Assembly: GCF_900114245.1 (NCBI RefSeq)
Contig: NZ_FOSK01000020.1
Span: 1-56,481, forward strand
Origin: Pseudovibrio ascidiaceicola
GTDB taxonomy: Bacteria; Pseudomonadota; Alphaproteobacteria; Rhizobiales; Stappiaceae
Direction: 5' to 3'
DNA length: 56,481 nt
The position numbers and the translations under genes were made by a program. The notes under the pieces are model-generated. The model had not been told where the DNA came from and did not search any database. It worked only from the letters and a program-made list of their open reading frames with translations. Of the stretch, positions 16,736 to 27,200 are shown one piece after another; the stretch's first letter is position 1; every line of letters starts with the position of its first letter.

Positions 16736-17473
16736 TTAGCCGATCTGCGAAAAGACCGGGAATGTTTCCAGCAACCAGAAAGAAAGCGCTTGAATGTACC
16801 CGGTTAAGAAGCCAACACCGGTGAGCACAAGAAATGCCCCCATAACCTTCTCAACCATACCCATGTGCTTACGAAAGCGCGCCATAAAGCCCATAAACGG
16901 CCCTGCAAACATCGCAGCAATCATGAACGGCACACCAATACCCAGCGCATAGGCAGCAAGCAGAATAACGCCCTGGTTAACTGAAGCCTGGGTACCTGCA
17001 ATCAATAGAATACTCGCCAGAACTGGACCAATACACGGCGTCCAGCCAAAACCAAAGGCAAGCCCCATCAGATAAGCACCACCAAATCCACCTGGCTGAC
17101 GGTCAATCTGCACACGCGCCTCGCGGTAAAGGAACCCAATTTTAAAGGCGCCAAGGAAATGCAGCCCCATGACAATGATCATGCCGCCAGCAAGATAAGC
17201 AAGGTACTGCGAATACTGCAGAACAAACTGGCCAAGGAACGACGCGCTTGCACCAAGCAATACAAACACAGTTGAGAAGCCAGCGACGAAACACATCGCA
17301 GCAATCATAACCCGGTTGCTCTGAGCGGCGCTCTTTTCCTCGCTCGTCACTTCTTCAATGGACAAGCCAGCAATATACCCAAGATATGGCGGCACCAGCG
17401 GCAAAACGCAGGGAGAAACAAAAGACAAAATGCCTGCGAAAAAAGCGCCCCAAAGGGTGATGTCTTGCAACAT
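16736..17473 (-). CDS. ccdA: CcdA-type cytochrome c biogenesis / thiol-reducing membrane protein
   Basis: This 245-residue protein has six or so membrane helices with the two conserved cysteines of the family: SFVSPCVLPLVPPYLGY and FGWTPCIGPVLASIL. CcdA/DsbD-like proteins pass electrons from cytoplasmic thioredoxin to periplasmic thiol proteins, for cytochrome c maturation or repair. No other cytochrome c maturation gene is adjacent. Confidence 0.93.
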   Translation of the reverse strand: MLQDITLWGAFFAGILSFVSPCVLPLVPPYLGYIAGLSIEEVTSEEKSAAQSNRVMIAAMCFVAGFSTVFVLLGASASFLGQFVLQYSQYLAYLAGGMIIVMGLHFLGAFKIGFLYREARVQIDRQPGGFGGAYLMGLAFGFGWTPCIGPVLASILLIAGTQASVNQGVILLAAYALGIGVPFMIAAMFAGPFMGFMARFRKHMGMVEKVMGAFLVLTGVGFLTGYIQALSFWLLETFPVFSQIG

Positions 17474-17700
17474 ATAGCTATCCTAATTCCACTTGGAATG
17501 CATCTATAGGACCTGACGCTTGCACGCGTGGGAGCGTGACATCATCATAGTCTATCAATAGATCACCAAGGCTTATATATACAATTTTGCTGAAAGTTGG
17601 ATGTGTTTCGTCAAACAGGCAAGAAAATCTGCGACACATTTTGGTGAACGGTAGGCAGGAACCACTACCTACCGTCGACCGTAAATATCAACTGTGACCT

Positions 17701-18135
17701 TTAGTTGTCACGAACAACCAGTACAGACTGGTTGGCATGGCGCACAACACGCGCCGCATTCGGTCCAAGCAGGAAGTCCTTTAGCTCAGGACGATGCGAA
17801 GACAGAACAATCAGATCAGTACCCAGCTTATCCGCCGCGCTTGTGATCTCTTCGTAAATTGTTCCGTGGGCGATATGCCCTTTTACATCCAGCTCCTCAT
17901 CAGGAAGCTGCGTATCGAGAAACTCCTCAAGAGCCTCACGCGTACGCTCCAAAGCCTCAGTTTCAAACTCGCGAGCGAAATAACCACCAACGATAGATTT
18001 GCCAAAGTCTGGCAGAACCGTCACCACATGAAGCTGTGCTTTGTAATGACGAGCCAGATCAACAGCCACGGGAAGCGCAGTTTTCCAGCTGCTTTCTTCG
18101 TTCAAATCCAAAGGCAGCAAGATATTGGAGTACAT
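17701..18135 (-). CDS. UspA-family protein, TeaD-like position after a TRAP transporter
   Basis: This is a 144-residue single-domain universal stress protein: MYSNILLPLDLNEESSWK at the start and the nucleotide loop LLGPNAARVVRHANQSVLVV near the end (the G-x2-G-x9-G-(S/T) pattern is only partly met). The start is ATG 18135 with GAGGAG seven bases upstream. It follows the TRAP permease by ~40 bp on the same strand. In Halomonas elongata the UspA protein TeaD follows the ectoine TRAP genes teaABC and modulates transport, so a similar role is a reasonable inference. Confidence 0.85.
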   Translation of the reverse strand: MYSNILLPLDLNEESSWKTALPVAVDLARHYKAQLHVVTVLPDFGKSIVGGYFAREFETEALERTREALEEFLDTQLPDEELDVKGHIAHGTIYEEITSAADKLGTDLIVLSSHRPELKDFLLGPNAARVVRHANQSVLVVRDN

Positions 18136-18167
18136 TTCCCAACTCCTCAAAAATTATAGTTTTATGG

Positions 18168-18194
18168 CACAGCCCGCTTAAAAAGCGGGCTGTG
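18168..18194 (-). other. Hairpin overlapping the TRAP permease stop codon
   Basis: A perfect 12-base inverted repeat (CACAGCCCGCTT / AAGCGGGCTGTG) around AAA contains the permease stop codon. No T-run follows, so it is more likely an mRNA stabiliser or partial attenuator than a terminator. Confidence 0.55.
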
Positions 18195-20793
18195 TTTGGC
18201 GTCGACGTTGAAGTGCAACAACCAGCAAAAGCAGAAGCAAAGCCGGAATATAGAACAACTGTTTTGGCAGTCGCTCTGCATCCACCTGAGAGCTTACAAT
18301 CACAACCGGAACATCTCCGTAAAAGTCAAAGCCCTGCAGTTTCTCAGCAAATGTCGTGCCTGGGAATGGTTCATCAAGCACCACAGCTCCATCATCCTGC
18401 ATGGTAACCAGGCCAGATGCGTCAAGTCGTGCGTCAGCCCCCTGCTCCTCACCAATAGATAGAGGCAATGTCAGTGTCAGGATTTTATCCATGTCATCAA
18501 AATCCGGACCTGCGAGGTTAAGACGCACCATATCACCCGGCTGCGCATCACCAACCATCTCCATGATTTGCGGACCTGTGGCAGTTACGTACGGATCCTG
18601 CACCTGGTCGAGCCAGAAGCCCGGGCGGAACAGTGTAAACGCAATGAGAAGCAGCGTTACGGATTCCCACAGACGGGAGCGCGCAAAGAAGTACCCTTGC
18701 GTTGCCGCAGCAAACAACATCATCGCCACAACCGAGACGATAAAGACAAAGACAGCCTGAAGTGGCTCAACATCAATCAGAAGAAGATCAGTGTTGAAGA
18801 TGAACAGGAACGGCAAAGCAGCAGTACGCAGAGAATAGATAAAGCCTTGAACACCGGTCTTGATCGGGTCACCACGACTGATCGCAGCTGCCGCAAAGGC
18901 GGCGAGTCCCACCGGAGGCGTCACATCCGCCATAATGCCGAAATAGAAGACAAAGAAGTGAACTGCGATCAACGGAACGATAAATCCGGTCTGCTCACCA
19001 AGGTCCACAACAACCAGTGCCATCAGAGAGGATACAACAAGGTAGTTCGCCGTCGTTGGCAGGCCCATACCCAGGATCAAACTCATCACCGCAACCAGCA
19101 CCAGCATCAGCAACAGGTTACCGCCAGATAGGAACTCAACCAATGCAGCAATCATCTGGTGCATACCGGTCAGGGACACAGTACCCACGATGATACCCGC
19201 AGCAGCTGTCGCAACTGCAATGCCGATCATGTTGCGCGCGCCGCCGATCATACCTTCCACGAAGTCCACAATACCCTGCCATGTACGGCCGACCTGAGAT
19301 TCTTTGCGGAAGAAAGCTTTCAACTGATGCTGGGTCACAACGATAAAGGTCATCGCCATTGTCGCGTAGAACGCAGACAGGGACGGTGAGAACCGCTCGA
19401 CGAGAATACACCAGATCAGAACAACAATCGGCAGGATGAAGTAATAACCGGTACGGCCAACATCACCAGCAGCAGGCAACTCACTCACCGGCGCGTTTGG
19501 ATCATCCACTTCAAGGTCTGGAACCTGCGCGGCGATATACACCAACCACAAATAGCCAGCAGCAAACAACGCAAGCACAACAGGGAACGTGAGTGCCGGG
19601 AACGCAGTCTTCGTCCAGCCCAGACCGTAATACACGGCTGCACCAACAAGAGTGATCCCGATAAAGCCTGTCAGAACGCCAATCAGGCGCTGCAAAATGG
19701 TTACATGAACCGGAGGCTTAGGCAGACCTTTCAGGTTCATCTTCAAAGCTTCAAGGTGCACGATGTACACCAGCGCGATGTAAGAAATCACGGCAGGAAT
19801 GAAAGCGTGAATAACAACCTGATGGTAGCTGGTGCCGGTAAACTCAGCGATCAGGAAGGCTGCAGCACCCATCACAGGCGGCATCAACTGACCATTCACA
19901 GAGGAAGCCACTTCAACAGCACCTGCCTTTTCAGCAGGAAAGCCAGTCCGCTTCATCAATGGGATGGTGAACGTACCAGTGGTCACAACATTCGCAATGG
20001 AAGAACCAGAATAAAGACCACTCATCGCAGAGGCAAGCACCGCAGCTTTTGCTGGTCCACCACGCAGGTGGCCAAGCAGCGCAAACGCCGCTTTAATGAA
20101 GTAGTTCCCTGCCCCAGCCTTTTCCAGCAGTGAGCCAAACAGAACGAACAGGAAGATCATGGAAGCTGAAACGCCAACAGCAACACCAAAGACGCCCTCC
20201 TCCTGAATCCAGTAATGCCACATGGCTTTACCATAGGAAGCACCACGCCACTGAATGACGTCTGGCAGCCATGGCGAGTTGCCAAACATCGCGTAGCCGA
20301 CAAACACTGCAGCGACAATAACGAGTGGCAGACCGAGGCTCCGGTACACCGCAATCGCAAGCACAGTCAGGCCAGTGGTGGCCACAATCAGATCCATCTG
20401 AGTTGGAAGACCGGCGCGATTAGCGATTTCAGAGCGCATAATCACAAGGTAGAGACAAGCCGCAGCGCCTAAAAATGCAAGGATCCAATCGTACCACGGT
20501 ATGGTATGTCGGGGGCTGCGGGAAAACAGAGGGTAGGCAAAAGCAGCAAGCACCAGGCCGAATGCCAAGTGAATGTTTCTGACAGCAGAGTTATTGAAAA
20601 TGAGATTGATGCCAAAGGTATCATTCAACCAAAATGGAACGTTTGACGCCACATAGAGCTGAAACACGGACCAGATAAAGGCAATGGCAGCAATCATCAC
20701 ACCTAGCCCGCCAGCTAGGCTTCGTGCGCCGGTATCCGCCTGAGCGACCAATTCTTGCGCATCAACTTGCGCTTTGTGTCGTTCTGGACTCAT
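18178..20793 (-). CDS. TAXI-TRAP transporter fused permease (DctQM-type)
   Basis: This ~871-residue multi-helix protein belongs to the fused small-plus-large TRAP permease group that works with TAXI-type binding proteins. The DctM-like core shows SAMSGLYSGSSIANVVTTGTFTIP and GMGLPTTANYLV. The C-terminal ~150 residues form an extra, partly soluble region between the last helices. It is driven by an ion gradient rather than ATP. The ATG at 20793 with GGGGGTG upstream is preferred over a TTG at 20805. It lies downstream of its binding-protein gene, separated by a terminator. Substrate is unknown. Confidence 0.93.
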   Translation of the reverse strand: MSPERHKAQVDAQELVAQADTGARSLAGGLGVMIAAIAFIWSVFQLYVASNVPFWLNDTFGINLIFNNSAVRNIHLAFGLVLAAFAYPLFSRSPRHTIPWYDWILAFLGAAACLYLVIMRSEIANRAGLPTQMDLIVATTGLTVLAIAVYRSLGLPLVIVAAVFVGYAMFGNSPWLPDVIQWRGASYGKAMWHYWIQEEGVFGVAVGVSASMIFLFVLFGSLLEKAGAGNYFIKAAFALLGHLRGGPAKAAVLASAMSGLYSGSSIANVVTTGTFTIPLMKRTGFPAEKAGAVEVASSVNGQLMPPVMGAAAFLIAEFTGTSYHQVVIHAFIPAVISYIALVYIVHLEALKMNLKGLPKPPVHVTILQRLIGVLTGFIGITLVGAAVYYGLGWTKTAFPALTFPVVLALFAAGYLWLVYIAAQVPDLEVDDPNAPVSELPAAGDVGRTGYYFILPIVVLIWCILVERFSPSLSAFYATMAMTFIVVTQHQLKAFFRKESQVGRTWQGIVDFVEGMIGGARNMIGIAVATAAAGIIVGTVSLTGMHQMIAALVEFLSGGNLLLMLVLVAVMSLILGMGLPTTANYLVVSSLMALVVVDLGEQTGFIVPLIAVHFFVFYFGIMADVTPPVGLAAFAAAAISRGDPIKTGVQGFIYSLRTAALPFLFIFNTDLLLIDVEPLQAVFVFIVSVVAMMLFAAATQGYFFARSRLWESVTLLLIAFTLFRPGFWLDQVQDPYVTATGPQIMEMVGDAQPGDMVRLNLAGPDFDDMDKILTLTLPLSIGEEQGADARLDASGLVTMQDDGAVVLDEPFPGTTFAEKLQGFDFYGDVPVVIVSSQVDAERLPKQLFYIPALLLLLLVVALQRRRQTQPAF

Positions 20794-20872
20794 TTGCACC
20801 CCCAAATACAGTTCCCCCTTTGCCTTAGCTGTAAAGGCAGAGCAAGAAACCTACTAAATCTCATAGAAAGCC

Positions 20873-20902
20873 AAAAAATGCGGGGCCAGAACAGCCCCGC
20901 AT
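20873..20902 (-). terminator. Intercistronic terminator/attenuator between binding protein and permease
   Basis: Nine-base arms ATGCGGGGC / GCCCCGCAT around a 7-base loop are followed on the minus strand by T6. It lies after the binding-protein gene and before the permease gene, which should give excess binding protein relative to permease. Confidence 0.85.
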
Positions 20903-20921
20903 CGTAGAAAACTTGGTTAGA

Positions 20922-21881
20922 TTACATCCAGCCACGTTCTTTGTAGTACTTCACCGCACCGTCATGCAGAGGAGCAGTCAAGGAAGCCTTGATCATCTCT
21001 TCTTCTTTCAGGTTTTTGAATGCAGGGTGCAGCTTTTTGAAGTCGTCGAAGTTTTCGAAGACAGATTTCACAATGGTGTAAACAACATCGTTAGGCACAG
21101 CAGCGGAAGAAACGAAGGTCGCGCCAACACCAAAGGTATTGATGTCTTCTGCGTTGTTGTACATGCCCGCTGGGATAGTTGCTTTACGGTAGAAGGAGTA
21201 TTTGTCGACCAGATCGTCGATCGCTTTACCTTCAACGTTTACAAGCTGCGCATCACAGGTGCTTACAGTTTCCTGAGTAGATGCGGATGGGTGACCAACC
21301 AGCCAGTAGTAAGCATCGATCTTGCCGTCACAAAGTGCAGAACCAGCTTCAGCAGATTTCAACTCAGTTGCCAGAGCGAGATCAGCCTTGTTCACGATAC
21401 CTTCTTTTTCAAGAAGCTGCCATGTTGCATACTGACCGGAACCTGGGTTGCCGATGTTGACTTTCTTACCCTTAAGGTCGGTGTAGTTGTTTACGCCGGA
21501 ACCTTTAGAAGCAAGCATTGTCACTGGTTCAGGGTGCACGGAGAATACAGAGCGCAACTCGCCGAAAGGCTTGCCTTCCCACTGGGAGCGACCTTCGTAT
21601 GCATTCGCCTGAACGTCAGACTGAGCAACACCGAACTCCAACTCACCATTCTGAATGGTGTTGATGTTGTAAACAGAACCACCAGTAGATTCTACAGAAC
21701 AACGGATGCCGTGCTCTTTACGGGTCTTGTTTACAAGACGACAGATCGCACCACCGGTTGGGTAGTAAACACCGGTAACACCGCCGGTGCCGATGGATAC
21801 AAAACGATTTTCTGCCGAAGCTCCAGTTGCAACGCTAACCGCAATCAGCGCAGCTCCAACTGCAACATTGCTAAGTTTCAT
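20922..21881 (-). CDS. TAXI-family TRAP solute-binding protein
   Basis: This is a secreted protein of 319 residues with a signal peptide ([23 protein letters not shown], cleavage likely after ASA). The mature start [25 protein letters not shown] is the hallmark of the TAXI family. It captures substrate in the periplasm and hands it to the downstream permease. The ATG at 21881 has GGAGG at good spacing. Ligands known for the family include glutamate or other organic acids; none can be assigned here. Confidence 0.94.
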   Translation of the reverse strand: MKLSNVAVGAALIAVSVATGASAENRFVSIGTGGVTGVYYPTGGAICRLVNKTRKEHGIRCSVESTGGSVYNINTIQNGELEFGVAQSDVQANAYEGRSQWEGKPFGELRSVFSVHPEPVTMLASKGSGVNNYTDLKGKKVNIGNPGSGQYATWQLLEKEGIVNKADLALATELKSAEAGSALCDGKIDAYYWLVGHPSASTQETVSTCDAQLVNVEGKAIDDLVDKYSFYRKATIPAGMYNNAEDINTFGVGATFVSSAAVPNDVVYTIVKSVFENFDDFKKLHPAFKNLKEEEMIKASLTAPLHDGAVKYYKERGWM

Positions 21882-22643
21882 ACGAACCTCCACTTAAGTT
21901 GTAATTGCGCGACCCCGTTACTCACGGTATCGCGAATAGGAAATCTTGGCATTTTAACCATCAGACACGCCTATTTCCCACTGGCACAGAATGAAAGATG
22001 CCAAAAGCGGTGAAATACGTACACATCTATTGCTTGGATTACCAGTAAACTCTCAAGGCTGCTGGTAACAACCAAGCTGCATATCTATTCACCTAACAAA
22101 CTGATTCAAATATATATTTTTAGATATATGAGCATTTCGCACACGCGAAAGCCCCACAGATATTTCACGAAAAACTGCCAAAAATCAGGTGATACACCAG
22201 CAAACTGCCGATTGCTTCCACAAAATAGTATACTAAGGTATTACAGATTTTGTGAAGTATCACGCCACATTTTGAGCAACACCTCTACGTTATTTCACCT
22301 AGAGAACTAATAATACCCCAAAAACCAAGGGATGAATGAAATGATTGCAGCAGTCTCCCGTCTTAGAGCAGATCATAGCCCCAGGCGCATTTTGTGCACC
22401 GCACCCTACACTCTGCCTGATGAGGAACGAGCCCCTTGTTAAACAAGAAAGTGAAATCTAACGTCATTTCACCACTCACATTTACATTGAGCTGATTTCA
22501 GCAATCTCATCACTTGGACAACATAAGAACGGTAAATAAGCATAAAAAACGCACTGTGTGGAAAATCGAAAAAACCGCTTGCGCTAAGCCCCTGCAATCC
22601 TTAGAAGACCCCTCACAGGCAGCGACCTAGCGGTCCCGCCCAA
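21882..22643. other. Intergenic region between TRAP genes and tRNA-Lys
   Basis: No credible gene was seen. It should contain the promoter of the TRAP operon on the left and that of the tRNA on the right. It is AT-rich around 22,080-22,320. Confidence 0.5.
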
Positions 22644-22719
22644 GAGCCCGTAGCTCAGCTGGTAGAGCAACTGACTTTTAATCAGTAGGTCCACGGTTCG
22701 AACCCGTGCGGGCTCACCA
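22644..22719 (+). tRNA. tRNA-Lys (anticodon TTT)
   Basis: It folds as a complete cloverleaf: acceptor GAGCCCG / CGGGCTC, D arm GCTCAGCTGGTAGAGC, anticodon arm ACTGA-CTTTTAA-TCAGT with TTT at 34-36, T arm with GGTTCGAACCC, and an encoded CCA at 22717-22719. Total 76 nt. Confidence 0.97.
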
Positions 22720-22750
22720 TTTAACCTCATGGTATATAAAGAGGTTTAGC

Positions 22751-22775
22751 AAAGCTCCCTTCTGGGAGCTTTTTG
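22751..22775 (+). terminator. Terminator after tRNA-Lys
   Basis: AAAGCTCCC / GGGAGCTTT around TTCT followed by a T-run, about 30 bp after the tRNA. Confidence 0.85.
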
Positions 22776-23103
22776 CTTTTGAGCTTTGTGTCAGCACTAT
22801 GTAAGCAAATGAGAGTGTTTGAAAGCGCAATTTCACCTCTCTTAGTTCCTACCAATACCCTTTCAAATTAATTCTGGAAAAGCTGTGAAAGTCGTCACTA
22901 GTCGTCAGAACACAGACTTATCATAAGGCTCAAGCTCTGAAGAGTTGTCAGAGAACTGTAACGTGTCGTCAGGGTGCAACTTTAATGCTTCTTGATAAAA
23001 GGCATGCCCGCTTCAAGCGAATACAAAAAATGGCCTGAGAAGCATCACGCTTCCCAAGCCAGAATATTCCATGAGAGGCGAAGCCTCTCTTCATTCCGTA
23101 TTT

Positions 23104-23367
23104 TTAGTCTTTGGAGACTTCCAGCGCGCAAGGTTCGAGCAGCTCGGAGATTTTCTCGCTACTTCCCTGCACATCTTCAATGTGATTGCGCACAGTATCA
23201 AATAGCGTCAGCAACGCTTCATATTCCTGTGTGTGCTCCATGCGTTCACTCAGAACCACACTCATGGAATAAACCAGATTTTTGAGGTGGTTGGTTGCTA
23301 AGCTAAGCTGGTCCACTTCATTGCGAAGGGACGTATGGGCACATTTCTCTTTACCAGTTTCTGTCAT
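23104..23367 (-). CDS. Small helical protein, unknown function
   Basis: About 87 residues, mostly amphipathic helix (RNEVDQLSLATNHLKNLVYSM ... LLTLFDTVRNHIEDV). No membrane segment or signal peptide. The start ATG at 23367 was chosen because AGAGGG lies seven bases upstream; the longer frame from 23427 lacks this. A short hairpin (23073-23089) follows. I do not recognise the family. Confidence 0.55.
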   Translation of the reverse strand: MTETGKEKCAHTSLRNEVDQLSLATNHLKNLVYSMSVVLSERMEHTQEYEALLTLFDTVRNHIEDVQGSSEKISELLEPCALEVSKD

Positions 23368-24257
23368 TTCAAGCCCTCTACTTTGGGTGTTGAACAACCA
23401 CTCAGCAGAAGGCTTCTGACGGCCCACTGGCGAGCGGGAGGTTCAGAACCTGCAAGTAGACAGGCGGGTTTATTCCCCCGCGAAGGGTATTGTATTCACC
23501 GCCCTCCCGCCCATAAGCGAGAGTTTGCGTTTGAAGGGCTAACTCCAGACACAAAAAGACCGCGGATTAACGGATGCGGTAACCGCTTCGTAGAGGTTTC
23601 GACGCCTCAAGATGAGCATGCGATGATTGAGACAAGGTGTCAATGCAAGGAAACTGAATTCCTCCACAAACCCATAGGATTAGCGGGGCTAAAAAGTGAG
23701 AACAACAACATGAACATAAACAACAAGCCCTTGCGAAAACCACATAGCCGCTTGCGCCGTGGTCCCGAACTACCCGTAGTCAAGGAAAAGCCTAGGAAGG
23801 ACCCATGATGTTTTGAAGAAGAAGAGATTGGATCATATCCAGCCTAACGAGCATTTGCCGCCCTTTAAGATAGCTAAAGTCAATACCCGTTTTTACCGAA
23901 AAGGCCTAACAGCTTCTCGAGGTAAAGAAGTTATGAGCACTGCAATTCAGAGTGAACAAAAATTCGACCATCGGACGTTCCCATTATGGGTTGAATCGCG
24001 CTCACCTGTAGGCTTCTACAATAGCTCTTATTGGTGATCTGCAATTACTCATGACCAATTGCGGACATTCGACTTTGATCCAGTGCGGTCAAAATCCAGC
24101 TGCAAGTTCAACTTCTGAGCGATTTGGCCCAACTTACTGCTTAAGAAAGATCTGATGCATCAGAAAGGACTTCAGATCTTATGAGGGAGGTAACACTCAT
24201 TAGAACCCTTCCCACTTAGTGAGTTTGAGAAAGAAAAAAGCACTAAGTACTAGCTAA
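23368..24257. other. Region between tRNA-Lys side and Avs-like gene, no gene seen
   Basis: Open frames here lack ribosome sites and coding character. A TTG-started plus-strand frame at 23813-24037 was considered and not accepted. No integrase or repeat of the tRNA 3' end was found. Confidence 0.45.
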
Positions 24258-27200
24258 TTAAATCAACTTAAATGCATAATAACAACCGCCAAGATCACTC
24301 TCTTTACCCCATCTTGCATCAACGATTTTTAGTTTTGCAATCAAAGCAAAGTTGCCGCTGCTATTCTCTCTGATTAGGTGCATGATTTCGCGACGACATT
24401 TAAGTTGTGTACCGATATTGGGGCCTAGCTCACTCTTTCTTGCAGGGAACCATTGATGTAACCAATATTTCCATTGCGCTATTTCACTACCTTTTGCGTC
24501 AGCATAAATCACAGCATCTTCTTTGAAGTCTTGGGTAGGTGGAGGTACGCCGATAAAAAAAGCAGGCTGGAAATAGCCCCGGCCTAGCAGATCGGTTAGC
24601 CATCGACCGGTATGCTCAAAAAATATTTTTTTGGTGACATGTGCCCCGTGCGCTGTAGAATCTTTGTGAAACAGCTCTTCAATTTGAGCTTGATCCAACA
24701 GGGTGGTGCCACAGTTAATCAATGCTATCTCGAAATCAGCCTCTAATTTCTCATCATCACATTTTATCGGTCCTGAAGCGCGCAATACAAACTCATTATC
24801 CATTGAAGGGCTAATACTATTGAGAACAGCGTCGACATCGATACTGCCATTCTCAGTCTTAAATTGCGAGAAAATTGGCCAATTAGCAGGCTTTTGGGAT
24901 GGCTCCAATCGTCCCAAAGAGTCCTCGAATGGGATTGTTAGTAGTGACAGCTCCCTTGCTTGGTCATTATTAATGATGCCTTCTCCTAGAGCAAATTCAA
25001 CCGTCTTAAGAAATGCAGATAAATACCCAGCCTCAGCACGCCACGATAATGAGCATCCAATATTATCTATCCCATTGTATTTTTCGGAACAGAAATTGTG
25101 AGGATTAAAAGTAGGGATACTTGCTTGTTTTTTGATCTCATTCCATTCTATCGCAAGTTGACTTTGAAGCGTTTCTTTGTATTCGCAGCCACAATACTCT
25201 TCAAGTAGAGAAACATATATTTGAGGAATTCCGTTTTTATAGATTTGTTCAATCGGCGTAGCATCCTCTGAAGTGGTTTTTTGGAGGATATATTCAAACC
25301 GATCTGAACCAAAAATTTTAGCGATGTAATGCTCTGAGAGAAGCGATGGGCTTTTAATAGCTTCCCTGATTTCATTTTCTTCTATCCCCACGTCGCCAGA
25401 AAGAGTTAATATGGATAGGAAGTCACAAATCTCTATGTCCAAATCCAGCTTTGAAAGCTTATGGATGTAACGCTCTCTAAAACTACGTTTAGTTTTTAGT
25501 AACATTGCGATCTGTTTCGCCGACTTAAGCCGAGCTTGCTTATCTGGCCAGAAAAAATACTCCAATAAGATGTCATAGGATGCATTTTCGATTGAATAGC
25601 TCTTATCAGTCCATGCAAGAATAGGTAGCGGTAAATGGGAAATTTCTTGTTCTAATGAGCTAAGCATTACGTTGGTAACGGAAATAGCTAACTCCTTCTG
25701 ACCAGCATTAAGAAGGAACAATACCAAAGAGCTTGTTGGCACAACTTTCCAAACATTCTCGTCGCTGAAATTTTGAACACCTTCTAAAGTTTGCGCAAGA
25801 ATATCATTCCATCTGTTTTTGTAAATGCGGGCATATTTTACGATCTGTTCTTCAGATGTGGCGCCCGACCATTTTGACCAGTGATGGTTGTCATTTATAT
25901 CGTTGATGCACCACTCCAAGGCTTGGTTCTTTCCTTGGAGTTTATGACTGATATCAAATACCGCTGGTAGGCATCTCTCTAAACCCCAAATTTTCTCACG
26001 CCCCTTTATGTAAGCCTTACGAAAAGCTTGAATGACATCTAATCCTTTTCCATGATTAGTCCAAACCTTTGCCCATTCTTCAACTTGCTTATGATTAAGA
26101 AAGCGATGTTCTTTTGTTAAGGCATCGATTAATTCTGAGAGATTATCTGGTGGGAAATGATCGTAGTTTAATTTCACGTAATCATTATCAAAAGGAGTGT
26201 TTTTTTCTTCAGGAACTAAATAATGTCCACCAATGAAAGTTAATTGAGCATCATAAATGGACTTTAAAGAAGTATCATTCTTTGACTGCTCTTTGAGAGT
26301 CTCTAACCAACTTCTATTCAACAGGCTATACAAGATCGAGTGATCTGCAGGTGCATTTAATGGGAAGTACTTAATATATGCTGAGATAACGCTATCAACC
26401 CACCCCCAATCTTGCTCGCGCAAATGGTATTCCAAAATTGCGGGCAATTTTTCCGGCATAAATTGGGCGATTAGGTTGATGAACTTTTCTGGCAGATGGC
26501 GTATCTCTCGCTCAGTGAAGTTAAACATCCCAACCGTAAATGGCGCGACTCTACTGAGCCATTCTCTGTGATAACCAACTTCAAATTCGGCACAATACTC
26601 AATGGCCTTATAGAGTTCATGAAACGTTGTATCCTTACGTTCACCATACCCTAAGGTGTATTGGCCGACAGTTTTCATGATTTTAGTCACTACTGAATTA
26701 AGTCGAAGACCGTTCGCAATTTTAGCGAGGTCAAGAGCATCGTTTGCTAGATATCCAGTGTTTTCGCGTCTTTGATAAAGATCATTATGGAGTTGTGTAA
26801 CAAGCACCTCTAGAACTTCACTTTTTACCAAACTGTCAGCAGATCTCTCAGACAAACATGTGAGCCAAGCGTGAGCATTCCAATACTTGCAATTGTGAAC
26901 TTGGTTGAACTGATGAATATCGAGTTCAATAGATTTATTACATGCGTGAGCGATTACATATAAATCTACTGAGATTTTGTTCAATACATGCTGCGCTGTA
27001 TGCCATAACATAGACACGTCATGATCGATTTCTCGACGGTTAGGAAATTTAAGTTCATCAAAATAGGAGTAAATAGATAGTGGGTTAACCTTTTTCCGGC
27101 GATTAAGATCTATAGCCACTTCTTTGGCTAAGAATGAGAATGCAGCATTCATGGACTGTAGAAATGCATCTTTTCCACGACCAACGATGACTGGCTTTTC

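Noticed and set aside
17648-17675. Inverted repeat after uspA as a terminator
   Set aside because: Short imperfect stem and no T-run; too weak to call.
22644-22719. Integration direct repeat of the tRNA 3' end
   Set aside because: No second copy of the T-arm/acceptor sequence was found in the window.
23335-23808. 157-codon plus-strand frame over the small helical gene
   Set aside because: Opposite to a gene with a good ribosome site; composition is not protein-like.
23813-24037. Plus-strand open frame of ~74 codons upstream of the Avs-like gene
   Set aside because: TTG start, no ribosome site, no recognisable sequence.
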